Origin: Setomelanomma holmii
Lineage: Eukaryota > Ascomycota > Dothideomycetes > Pleosporales > Phaeosphaeriaceae
DNA length: 64,000 bases
Direction: 5' to 3'
NCBI GenBank assembly: GCA_010015745.1
Contig: ML978199.1
Coordinates: 118,150-182,149 of the forward strand
The position numbers and the translations under genes were made by a program. The notes under the pieces were generated by a model. The model made no database searches. It was not told where the DNA came from and saw nothing but the letters and a program-made list of their open reading frames with translations. Shown one piece after another: positions 1-8,608 of this stretch (position 1 is the first letter of the stretch; every line of letters starts with the position of its first letter).

Positions 1-493
1 CTACGGTGTGACCGCTCTTCCTTGAGACACAGCGTACACTCAACACGTCTTGTTCACGTGGATATGGCTGCTCGATTGAAAGTGCACCACTCTCTACGCA
101 AGCGAATCAAGCAGCATCGTCATCGTCAATGCAGCCTGTTCCTCGTCGAATGCGAAAATGTACCTCTTCTTTCGGCCGCTGCAACCCAATTTTGTGCATC
201 ATTCTTCGACCGCTGCCTATAGGGTGTTAAAATCCATATGGAATGCAATTGAATGCAATCAATTGGTCTCCTCCATCCATAAACATCTTCATCTTGTCCG
301 AGCTTGTCTTAGTGTCGCTCTTACCCCACTTGGCCGAATCCTTCCTGGTGTACCCACCTACCATGCACCCCAAAGAAAATTCTTCCATCACAAGAAGATA
401 GCTGGCGATACAGCGTCTGATATTCTGATGAGCACAACTTGGTAAGTATATAAGACGCTTAGTCTTCAGCAGTCCTCCATCGTCAAAGGAGAC
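1..493. other. Left edge, no gene seen
   Basis: Only short open frames without codon-usage support or splice-compatible extensions are present. The stretch ends immediately 5' of the interrupted tRNA gene and may hold its upstream region. No repeat, promoter motif or RNA gene was recognised in it. Confidence 0.5.
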
Positions 494-626
494 GGCCTAA
501 TGGCCCAATGGCAAGGCGCTTGACTACGATTTCGCAGTAATCAAGAGATTCCAGGTTGTGAGTACACCCAATAGGGATTGCGTTCGAGCCTTCACTAATA
601 CCATTCAGCGACCCCTGGTTAGGTCA
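494..626 (+). tRNA. tRNA-Arg(ACG), split by two introns, one in the T-loop
   Basis: The acceptor stem 494-500 (GGCCTAA) pairs with 619-625 (TTAGGTC, one G-U pair), and A626 is the discriminator. The A box is at 501-511 (TGGCCCAATGG), with a short GCC/GGC D-stem. The anticodon stem is 519-523 with 541-545, and the loop reads C-T-A-C-G-A plus A540, giving anticodon ACG at 526-528. A 10-nt insert at 530-539 sits after position 37, the normal site for a eukaryotic tRNA intron. The T-stem is 551-555 (CCAGG) with 614-618 (CCTGG). The T-loop TTCGACC is split after its second T by a 51-nt insert at 558-608. Without both inserts the molecule is 72 nt, the usual length. A run of five T at 637-641 is a likely Pol III terminator. 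The fold is seen directly. Whether the gene works is unknown, since the B box is interrupted in the DNA. Confidence 0.8.
558..608 (+). other. Spliceosomal-type intron inside the tRNA T-loop
   Basis: The 51-nt insert begins GTGAGT, has CACTAATAC ending seven bases before the terminal CAG, and ends exactly where the T-loop resumes. Its length and signals match the introns of nearby protein genes (46 to 72 nt). Removal restores the loop TTCGACC and the B box GGTTCGACCCC. It carries its own B-box-like stretch at 580-590 (GCGTTCGAGCC). Nuclear tRNA introns are normally next to the anticodon and are cut by the tRNA splicing endonuclease, so this position and these signals do not fit that pathway. 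It could be a recently inserted introner-like element. It could also mean the locus is a pseudogene or is transcribed by Pol II. Confidence 0.7.
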
Positions 627-818
627 ACAGAAATTCTTTTTGCTCTTGCTTCCGTTTCAAGACATGAATCATGTAATTTGTTTACCTCTGCGGTAGGTGT
701 AGGCTCTACCATATGCTTGATGCCGTTACCATGGTAATCCAGGATTGAAAAGGTGAAGGATCAATTTATTTAAGTTCCTACTTCGTCATTATGCTGTATT
801 TTCTATCGTGCGATGCTT

Positions 819-1931
819 TTAAGCCCGGGCAGCAGGTTGAGTAAGCGTGTTACCGCCATCAGGATACAAGACCTGCTCGTTGTAGAACACACCTCCCGGA
901 CCAGCCAAGAAGAGTACTGTCGCAGCCATATCTGTATCCTTCCCTGGACGTCCTGCAGGATTTGACATCTCGGACTTGATGACAGACTTGTTGTCCTCGT
1001 CTGAGGAACCGGTGGTCATCTATGTGGGGTCAGCACAAAAACATTCATTCCCCCGGAAAGAGATGCGACGTACCTCGCTAGGAAACACGCCCGGCGCGAT
1101 AGTGTTGACGCGGACCTTGGTGCCAACAAACGTAGTCGCTAGCATACGACTAAGATGTGTTGCTGCTGCCTTCGAGCTTGCGTACGCGAACTGGCCGTTG
1201 CTGCTTCCCTTCATGTATCCTGAGATACTGGAGACATTGATGACCTGGCTCGTATATCCAGGCGTGGCATCCTTGCCCTTAGCCAGAAGCGGTAAGAAGG
1301 TCATGCTCATGTAGAAGATGCTTGAGACATTGGTCTTGAAAGTGTCTGCCCAGCTCTGAGGTTCTGATTGCAGGAAGTGCTTGGAGATTGCTTCTGCGTC
1401 TTCCATGTTAGGCTGGCCTGCGGATGAGAACTTGGTGTTGTCGTCACGAGCGATTCCGGCGTTGTTGACGAGTAGTTGGATGCCCTTTGGTTCTTTCTCG
1501 CTGAGCTCCTTGTAGAGGCGTGCTACATCATCCTTGTCGCTGTGTATGGTTAGTAATGGCTTACACAATGATCTTGCGACATCGTACCTAACATCTCCTT
1601 GGAGAGGGATGATCTGACCTGGACCATCGTCATGAAGCTCGTCCGTCTTCTTCAGCACCTCATCGCGTCTGCTCGTGATGTACACCTTTGCGCCGTTGGC
1701 AACGAGTGCTTGTGTGATCATCAAACCGATGCCCGTACCTCCGCCCGTAACAAGGGCAGTCACGTGTGACACATCGAAAAGCTTCGAGCCCTTGAGTTGG
1801 TCATTGCTTGCCTTGCCGTTGCCCATGTTTCTGACGATCTGGTACGAAGTTTTTGGAATGTGTTGTGATTGGGATCGAAATGTTGTTGTTGTTGTTGCTG
1901 CTGGAATGGTTCGAGAGAATAGTCGAAGCAT
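819..1931 (-). CDS. Short-chain dehydrogenase/reductase (SDR), three exons
   Basis: Model: complement(819..1019, 1074..1539, 1588..1931), 336 aa. Intron 1 (1587-1540) has donor GTACGA, a TTACTAACC branch site and a CACAG end; intron 2 (1073-1020) has donor GTACGT. Both keep the frame. The protein has the classical SDR marks: the cofactor loop TGGGTGIG at residues 62-69, NNAG, the serine in NVSSISG, and the YASSK active-site pair. These predict an NADP(H)-dependent oxidoreductase of the Rossmann type. The sequence resembles fungal proteins usually labelled 'rhamnolipid biosynthesis 3-oxoacyl reductase' (RhlG-like), but the substrate is not known. The first 35 residues are rich in R, S and T and could be a mitochondrial targeting peptide. 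A second start at Met36 would remove them. Confidence 0.9.
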
Positions 1932-2906
1932 TTCGTTTCGTGGTAAGTGTGCTGTTGTCTTTTATGGAGGTGTGGTCCAGAAGTACTAACATGTCCACAT
2001 CATGACGTTGAGACGACGCATGGGATAAAAGGTCCATGCTGGCGATCGGAAGGGCAACCGATCTGGCCCTAATAATATCTTCACAGAGGAGTATCTTGTG
2101 ACATGATCCTACCTGGCGATGCGCAGCCATCTGGTCGTGTTGTGTTCCTGTTCTTCCACCATCCTAAAGATACATGCCCGCCAACAAATCAGCTTGTGCT
2201 CAGCTGCTGAGGCTACGACGGCCTTCCGCGGCTCCGGCAGACCACAAACCGCTTTGTGTCAATATTCATCACGAATATTAGCGGGTACTGATGGTTGTTG
2301 TTGTATAACAGCGAACATCACGAAATCGAAGCAGATGGTGTTTAGAGAGGTGCAGGCTTGAGGTGGACGGCGATGACGTCATAGCGGGTCCGAGCGATCC
2401 CCGAACCATCTCAACTCATTTCAAACGCAAAGTCCGCAATTCGAAACCTCGCGCGCCTTTACAAACCACTCCGCGCCCTCTTAGCACAGCCTTGTTACAT
2501 TCTCAGCACGCAATTTGTGTGTTTTGTCAGCGTGCGACACGATGATTCGCCAATGGGCATTACTAACCTCGGTCGGGGATAAGCCGCCCACCTATGGCAT
2601 CATCGCCACACCTCTGCCGATGCCTTTCGAGCCCGGCTGGTGAGGGGATGACCACGCTTTTGCGGGTGAAAGGCGACTTTACCTTTGAAACTTCAAGAAG
2701 TCGTCTTGACGCATTTCTAATCGCCATCTGTTATATAACTGCTGTAGTCGCTACTATTGATCACTTCTCACACTCCATCAACTTACCATCCAGCAATTGA
2801 CCCATCAGCTCATCACTTCACCACCACACCCCGACATCAAGCTTCATACATCGATTGAGCCTGTATTATAACACCTCATATAAGCGCTGCGACTAAATAT
2901 TTCACG
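1932..2906. other. Divergent intergenic region between SDR and AsaB-like genes
   Basis: No convincing coding sequence. The two flanking genes are divergent, so both promoters should lie here. A TATATAA stretch near 2732 and a perfect TGACGTCA at 2374-2381 are the only recognisable motifs. Confidence 0.5.
2374..2381. promoter_or_regulatory. CRE-like palindrome TGACGTCA
   Basis: A perfect 8-bp site for CREB/ATF-type bZIP factors lies about 530 bp upstream of the AsaB-like start. The match is exact, but use by a bZIP regulator is inferred only. Confidence 0.3.
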
Positions 2907-3809
2907 ATGACGACCACCGCGTCTTTCCCGACACCCGCCCACCAGCTCTCTACACCCTCCACAACCACCTCCTCCAAGCCTGAAGACGTCAACTTCCAGG
3001 GCCTCCCCATCCCACGCGGTCCTGTAACAGCTGCGCTGTCCTACTATAAGGCACCTGAAGATGGCGCACCGCCGTACAACTATGTCGAGCCACTCCCTGG
3101 CCAACCTCAGCGGAACTGGGGCGATGACTGGCAGGAGACAAAACTCAATGATCTTCGTGGTATCGAGAGCAAATTCACTCTCGACCAGAATGCATTCGAC
3201 ACATACCAGAACGTACAAAGCAATGAGCACGACTTTACAGACGACGAGCGGATAAAGTGCATATACTATCCTGAGGTCGAGAAGCTATTGCTGAACAACG
3301 TGCAAGGCGCGCAGAGGGTCATTCTGTTCGATCATACCATTCGACGACCAACTGGAAACCGAAATCCAGTGACGCGTGTGCATATCGATCAAACACCAAT
3401 GTCTGCCGCCGAGCGTGTCAAGCTCCACGCACCTAAGGATGCCGATACACTCCTCGAGGGTCGATATCGCATCATCAATGTATGGCGACCACTGAACGGC
3501 CCGGTGATGGGCTTCCCCTTGGCTGTTGCAGACAGTCAGACAGTCGAGGACGAAGATCTCATTCCCATCGAACACCGCTACCCACATCGCAACGGCCAGA
3601 CCGCGGCAGTCCGACACAATGCTGGTCAGAAGTGGTACTACTGGTCTGGCATGACCAACACCGATCGATTACTGTTGAAATGCTTCGATAGCGACGAGAC
3701 TGTAGGCCAGTGGGGCCGCGTGCCGCACACTGCATTCAACGATCCGAGGACACCGGAGGGAGCGGTTGGACGTGAGAGCATTGAAGTCAGGGCGCTGATT
3801 TTTGGTTGA
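2907..3809 (+). CDS. AsaB/CmcJ-like hydroxylase/desaturase family protein
   Basis: Single exon, 300 aa, the usual length for this family. The order of conserved blocks fits the family typified by aspergillic-acid AsaB and the CmcJ component of cephamycin methoxylation: an N-terminal 'NFQG-PIPRGPVTAALSYY' type block at 29-48, a central region with HID at 159-161, NVWRPL at 191-196, and an aromatic-rich 'WYYW' block near 244-247. The HxD and R residues suggest a non-haem Fe(II)/2-oxoglutarate fold. The homologues act on secondary-metabolite scaffolds, hydroxylating or desaturating them. No synthase or other tailoring gene lies beside it here, so its substrate cannot be inferred. The ATG follows an A-rich context after a pyrimidine-rich leader. 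Confidence 0.85.
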   Translation: MTTTASFPTPAHQLSTPSTTTSSKPEDVNFQGLPIPRGPVTAALSYYKAPEDGAPPYNYVEPLPGQPQRNWGDDWQETKLNDLRGIESKFTLDQNAFDTYQNVQSNEHDFTDDERIKCIYYPEVEKLLLNNVQGAQRVILFDHTIRRPTGNRNPVTRVHIDQTPMSAAERVKLHAPKDADTLLEGRYRIINVWRPLNGPVMGFPLAVADSQTVEDEDLIPIEHRYPHRNGQTAAVRHNAGQKWYYWSGMTNTDRLLLKCFDSDETVGQWGRVPHTAFNDPRTPEGAVGRESIEVRALIFG

Positions 3810-4039
3810 GTTAGATTGTAGGTTGTATAATTATCATGATTTACGAATTTTACCTGTAATGAAAGAGTGAGTGTTCACGAGCTTCGAGTGGAATCGTGAC
3901 TGGCTGTGCCACTTTGGTGCATATACTGACTAGGCGCCATTTGCCCTCGCCGCACCGACTTTGAAGGAACAACATCTTCGGTACAGCTCCACTTGGCTTC
4001 CAACAAACATTTCCAAATGACCGGAACAGCTTTGCGAAC

Positions 4040-5569
4040 ATGGCTCACATTGAAGCCCTACTGTTGGAGCTCCAACAGGAGATATTGTCCTGGATGCTTC
4101 CCCATACAGACCGGACGCAGCTGATTGTTCTCCCCATCACTTCCGAAGAAGATAGACGCGACGTCTACAACATTCGACTTACATGTCGAGGTTTTCACGC
4201 AGTGGCATTGCCGCTCTTTGTATGTGCTGCTCGAGCTCCAGCCACACGACTTAGCGCTGACTAAAGACACGTGGATAGATTCGCATCGTGGAAAACGTCC
4301 CGACGAGCCCTTGTTGGTTTACCCGAGATCTCAAACAAGTTGACATGCTTGAGCCTCGCCGCATACAAGCTGTTCCCCAAATTCAGCTTTGATGGGTTAG
4401 GGTGTCGTGCCAAAAGATGAACTCGATCGCGCACTTACCTGGCTTCGAGAAGCTTCATCTATGGACTTGGTAGCGGTTGTGCGAAGACTGCTGCATGTTC
4501 GCCATGTGGTCTGCATCCTCGAAACAGTTGAATTCTTTAATGATGCATGCCCGCAAGACGAATATTGGCTCGGCTCTTATGAAAGCAATCTGCCCGATCC
4601 TATACAAGTGAGTACTACGTCATATAGCTCCTGACTAATATCTAGTCTGTTTCTAACACATTAGGCAGACTATCGAAGAGACTTTGGCGGCCTCACGGCT
4701 ATCAGGTAGGATCGAAACAATGATTCTCCTCCCCAATCGATTCAACAAATCCCACCACCACAGATACTTTTATCCGCCCGAGCGACCCGATCTTTCTGTA
4801 TACCCTACAATCCGGCATCTGACACTTGCGTCTGGAACTCGCGCCACCTCCAACTTTCGTCCCCACGTGCTACTTCCTACTTCACTGCATATCGTGCTCG
4901 ATAATCGCTTCCATTACGTGGAGGCATTATTTAGACAAGGAGTCTCCCTACCCGAGCTCTGTGCCTTATTGCGAAGCTACACTATCGTCGAGAGTAGGCA
5001 TCTGAGACTGTGTGCTTTCGAAACTGAACTTCTCATCGCGCTGCTCGCGCCGATCTTCGAACGCGATATGATGCTACAACTTGTCACGTTGAAAGGAATC
5101 ATCGCATGCGAGGACACAAGTGGAGAATATGAGTTCCCTGGATTTCATACTGGCCGTGGGCGCATCGGACTGCTGGTGTTTGAGAACTTCATTTATCGCA
5201 GCCGCGAGGGATTTGCGTGCGGCTTGAACAGGCCAAAAGCGTTGGATTATGCCTAGCTCCCTTTTGGTGCCCTACTGGAGCGCTCTGATGATTATCGCAT
5301 CGTGACTAGTAGAGAGAAAGAGATTTAGCGCGGTGCGGTGCAGAAGAATCGGAGTACAAAGAAGATGGTCCCGAGCCAACCTCGCGTGTGAGTCTAAGGC
5401 TCGGTGGCGGGGCGAGGTTTTGCTCACTACCAGTTCCCTCAGCGTCTACCTACTGAACTTCGTAGGGCGTGCATATCGCAAGTCAATCGAAGAACTTCTG
5501 AACTATAGAGAACTTAGACTAAATCGTCGGTTCCAGAACGAGGAAGATATGATTCGACATAACGAATGA
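4040..5569 (+). pseudogene. F-box-like protein, disrupted
   Basis: The 5' part reads MAHIEALLLELQQEILSWML and then 'IRLTCRGFHAVALPLF', an F-box-type start. A likely first intron runs from GTATGTGC (about 4221) to GGATAG (about 4277). The frame then slips twice, near 4345 and near 4407 at an AAAA run. The next open frame ends CCTATACAA and is joined in phase by a clean intron at 4608-4668 to a 190-residue stretch. That stretch stops at TAG (5254-5256), yet the same frame reads on with coding character to 5328. A further open piece (5333-5569) may be the old C-terminus. Two frameshifts and an early stop make this a decayed gene rather than an annotation error. F-box proteins are substrate receptors of SCF ubiquitin ligases; this copy probably does nothing. 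Confidence 0.6.
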
Positions 5570-5681
5570 TCCCGTTGGAGTCATTGTATGTTACCCACTT
5601 GAGCCTAAAGGTCCCAGCAACCTTAACAAAGTTCTGGCTATATATTGTACGCAATTGCATCACAGCGTTCAGATCGCGATC

Positions 5682-6647
5682 ATGTCCAAAAATGTCATAA
5701 AAACCACCGCGAGCGCTGTGCAGGCCAGAACTCGGACTCGAGACCACATCTACCAAACTCCAATCCTTCCTGCACGGCACGTAGGCAAAGACAATGGCTC
5801 CACGATCCTATCCAAAGCCGAGAACTTCCAACACACCGGATCTTTCAAGTTCAGAGGCGCCATGTCCAAACTCCCCGCTCCATCCTCGGATACACGACTC
5901 ATTACCGCATCGTCTGGAAACCACGACATCGCCGCTGCATGCGCGGCTGAGACGCTGTCCAAGGCTGTCACTGTCGTGCTGCCCGAAACGGTTGTGCAAG
6001 CCAAATCGAAGAAGATCCAAGCCTATGGCGTAAACGTGGTCCTCAACGGCGCAGAAACCGGCCTCGCAGAACAACACGCGCAACACCTCGCAGCCACACA
6101 AGGGTACCAGTATATCTCGACCTACAACGATCCGGATATCATCGCAGGACAAGGAACGATCGGACTCGAGTTACTTGAGCAATGCGCGCAAGTCGACAAC
6201 GTGTTCGTCACTGTGGAAGGTGGAGGTTTGATCAGCGGTATAGGCTCGGTCATGAAAGCTTGCAGTCCTCGGACGAGAATATACGGCGTCGCAGCAACAA
6301 ATTCGAAAGCACTCGCACCATCAATAGCCGCCGGGCACGTTGTCGAGACTGAGCATTCCTACACTCTGGCTGGTGGTGTGGCTGGTGGTATGGATATCGA
6401 TTCGATCACGCTGCCGTTGGCGAGGGCGGTTGTGGATCAAGTTATCGAGTATAGTGAAGATGAGATTCGGAGTGCGCTGAGGACGCTGGGGTATGATGAG
6501 GGACTGGTAGTTGAGGGATCTGCTGCATTGGCGCTTGCGGGGTATGACAAGGTCGCGAAAGAGGTGGCGGACCAGAGTAGTGTCTTGGTTATGTGTGGAG
6601 GGAATCTTGATCGGGAGTTTATTCGGAAGGTGAATTTTGGTGCGTGA
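5682..6647 (+). CDS. PLP-dependent threonine/serine dehydratase or serine racemase-like enzyme
   Basis: Single exon, 321 aa from the ATG at 5682; the upstream in-frame TTG is not a likely start. This is a fold-type II PLP enzyme: the Schiff-base lysine is K56 in GSFKFRGA, the substrate loop is SSGNHD at 77-82, and the phosphate loop is EGGGLISG at 179-186. The length equals that of serine racemases and catabolic threonine dehydratases and leaves no room for the ACT regulatory domain of the isoleucine-pathway enzyme. It probably converts L-threonine or L-serine to the 2-oxo acid and ammonia, or racemises serine. The first residue of the phosphate loop is Glu where relatives commonly have Gly. 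The C-terminus near CGGN is normal. Confidence 0.9.
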   Translation: MSKNVIKTTASAVQARTRTRDHIYQTPILPARHVGKDNGSTILSKAENFQHTGSFKFRGAMSKLPAPSSDTRLITASSGNHDIAAACAAETLSKAVTVVLPETVVQAKSKKIQAYGVNVVLNGAETGLAEQHAQHLAATQGYQYISTYNDPDIIAGQGTIGLELLEQCAQVDNVFVTVEGGGLISGIGSVMKACSPRTRIYGVAATNSKALAPSIAAGHVVETEHSYTLAGGVAGGMDIDSITLPLARAVVDQVIEYSEDEIRSALRTLGYDEGLVVEGSAALALAGYDKVAKEVADQSSVLVMCGGNLDREFIRKVNFGA

Positions 6648-6970
6648 CGGGATAGAGACGGTATCGAATTGAAAGAGGTTTTAGAAGGTGCGATCGACGC
6701 GGAAAAGTGGGAATTGAAGGAATGTGTCGGTGCCCTAAGAATCTTGGTCTGTACTGAGCTTGGAAACTTGGGATGCTGCATCAGTCGTAATTTTGGTCGA
6801 ATTGTCGAAGGATGTTGGATATGTGCTCATTATCAACTGTAGACTATGCTATGTATAACGAAATACCAGTCGTGGTTGGGTATCAAATTTCAACACGCTT
6901 AGGAAACTCTATACTCGTCCTGATTAAAGCAACGCCGTGTCCAGATTCAATGTCTCATCGTTAGCTATGC

Positions 6971-8608
6971 TTATAGACTCCGATCATTCGGATCGCTCTT
7001 CGGCGGAAGATGCTGTGGCATGTTCACTGGCCTTTGCACCGACTCTCCCGACGCCTCGCTCACGTTCGCAGGGGGTGCAGTTGCTTGCGCAGGCTGCACA
7101 TTGGGCGTTGCGCCCTGAGGTGGTGGACTGGATGCAGGCATTTGCGCAATATTCGGCGCTGGATACACGGGCTGCGGTGCTTGAGGAGGCGGTGGCGTTT
7201 GGTCGACCGGCGAGCCTGGCTGATGGTACGGTTGCTGTGGTCCTAGTGCTGAGACCGGAGACGAAGACACGGTGGTGCCATTCTTCGCTGCATCAGCACT
7301 GTAGTAGCCTCCTTGCTGCAGCGGGTATGCATGGCCTTGTGGAGGCATGAAGCCATGACCATCTGGTGTCGATACCCAGCCGGGTGGTGGAGGACCGTAA
7401 TAGTAAACCTGTCCTGGCTGCCCTGGCGCACCCGGTGGAGGATATGGCCCGCCTGACGTCCATGCTGGTAGAGGCGCTCCTGGTGTAAAAAGTGGAGGCG
7501 GTGCCTGTGCCATTGCGGGATGAAGCGGCTGCCCTGCTGGTACGATGCCCACAGTAGTCTTGGAGAACTGGCCGAGATGCTCAACAGGGTAAGAGTGCCT
7601 GAAACCCCACTTCCACCATGCCTTGAATGCTGCTCCGGAGCCCATGTTCTTCCACTTCTCTTGTAATAACTTCTGATCCTCCTTGCTGCGCGCGTCTTGC
7701 ATCCTGGTGAAGCACAAAACCCATAGAGAGATCAGTACCCAGCAGACCGTGCCGAACCGCATAGCACTCTTGCCGAGCATAAGACGGCGGAACCAGAACC
7801 ACGACTCGAGGAAACCAAGGAGAAAAAGACCGGGGATGACTGAGGCGATGATGATTATCCAGACTTTGAGAGGTGTGTCGCAATAGTAGTAGCTATAGCA
7901 GTATCGAGAGCCAGAGCTGGAGCTGTCACCGCCGCCAGAGCGAGCCGTACTTGTGCTGCTCGCGCGAGCACCAGGCGGAGTGCTACAAGAAGCAACATAA
8001 AGGCGGTAGTAAATGTCCGAGGTAGTAGTAAAGGGTGCAGCGCCTGCACTGAGGTACCACGTCTCGTATATGTACACGTACGTGCTGCGAGTAGTCGTAC
8101 TGGCGGAGGCTTTCGAGACAGGCGTAACTCTATCCCATACCTGGGAAGGAACAGTGACGGAAGCAGTCGTGGTCACAGTGAACTGCGTGGGACACGAAGC
8201 CGGTGCTGTCATGGTAACAGGCATAGAGAATGCGATGGCTGACAGGGTCGATGTGGTGGACGCAGAATTATAATAATCTTCCTTAGGGAGAAGATCGGAC
8301 TCGGCAACCGCATTGATGCCATAATATTGGTACTCAATCTCGAGATCAGCGTAGGTTGAATAATAAGTTGTGGTACTCGTCGGCGTTGCAGTTGGCGTGA
8401 CGGATGGTTTCACGGTGCGCATGCGATCTGTGATTGTGTATGTCGTGACGACTCCATTTCCTCGTGTGTATGGGCTGGGAGAGGCAAGGGCGGCGTAGCG
8501 AGAGGTGTACGTCCAGAAGGCGGAGCCATTGTATGTTGACGTTGAAGTTTGCGCAAATGTGGTGGCCGCAAAAGAAAGGAGAGCCACAAGGGCGTGCTGT
8601 GGAGCCAT
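6971..8608 (-). CDS. Secretory-pathway membrane protein with proline-rich cytoplasmic tail
   Basis: Single exon. The start at 8608 (MAPQHALVALLSFAATTFAQ) gives a clear signal peptide; an upstream alternative at 8653 would spoil it. The mature 545-residue protein has a Ser/Thr-rich ectodomain of about 235 residues with several Cys (near 139, 208, 237 and 243). Two hydrophobic segments follow, at about 248-268 and 286-302. The tail of about 240 residues is rich in Pro, Gly, Tyr and Gln, with repeats such as PPPGAPGQPGQVYYYGPPPPG. It looks like a cell-surface glycoprotein anchored in the plasma membrane with an adaptor-binding tail (SH3 or WW partners). No named family was recognised, so its function is open. 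Confidence 0.8.
   Translation of the reverse strand: MAPQHALVALLSFAATTFAQTSTSTYNGSAFWTYTSRYAALASPSPYTRGNGVVTTYTITDRMRTVKPSVTPTATPTSTTTYYSTYADLEIEYQYYGINAVAESDLLPKEDYYNSASTTSTLSAIAFSMPVTMTAPASCPTQFTVTTTASVTVPSQVWDRVTPVSKASASTTTRSTYVYIYETWYLSAGAAPFTTTSDIYYRLYVASCSTPPGARASSTSTARSGGGDSSSSGSRYCYSYYYCDTPLKVWIIIIASVIPGLFLLGFLESWFWFRRLMLGKSAMRFGTVCWVLISLWVLCFTRMQDARSKEDQKLLQEKWKNMGSGAAFKAWWKWGFRHSYPVEHLGQFSKTTVGIVPAGQPLHPAMAQAPPPLFTPGAPLPAWTSGGPYPPPGAPGQPGQVYYYGPPPPGWVSTPDGHGFMPPQGHAYPLQQGGYYSADAAKNGTTVSSSPVSALGPQQPYHQPGSPVDQTPPPPQAPQPVYPAPNIAQMPASSPPPQGATPNVQPAQATAPPANVSEASGESVQRPVNMPQHLPPKSDPNDRSL

Noticed and set aside
530..539. The 10-nt insert in the tRNA anticodon loop as an anomaly
   Set aside because: It sits at the normal place of nuclear tRNA introns and needs no special explanation, unlike the T-loop insert.
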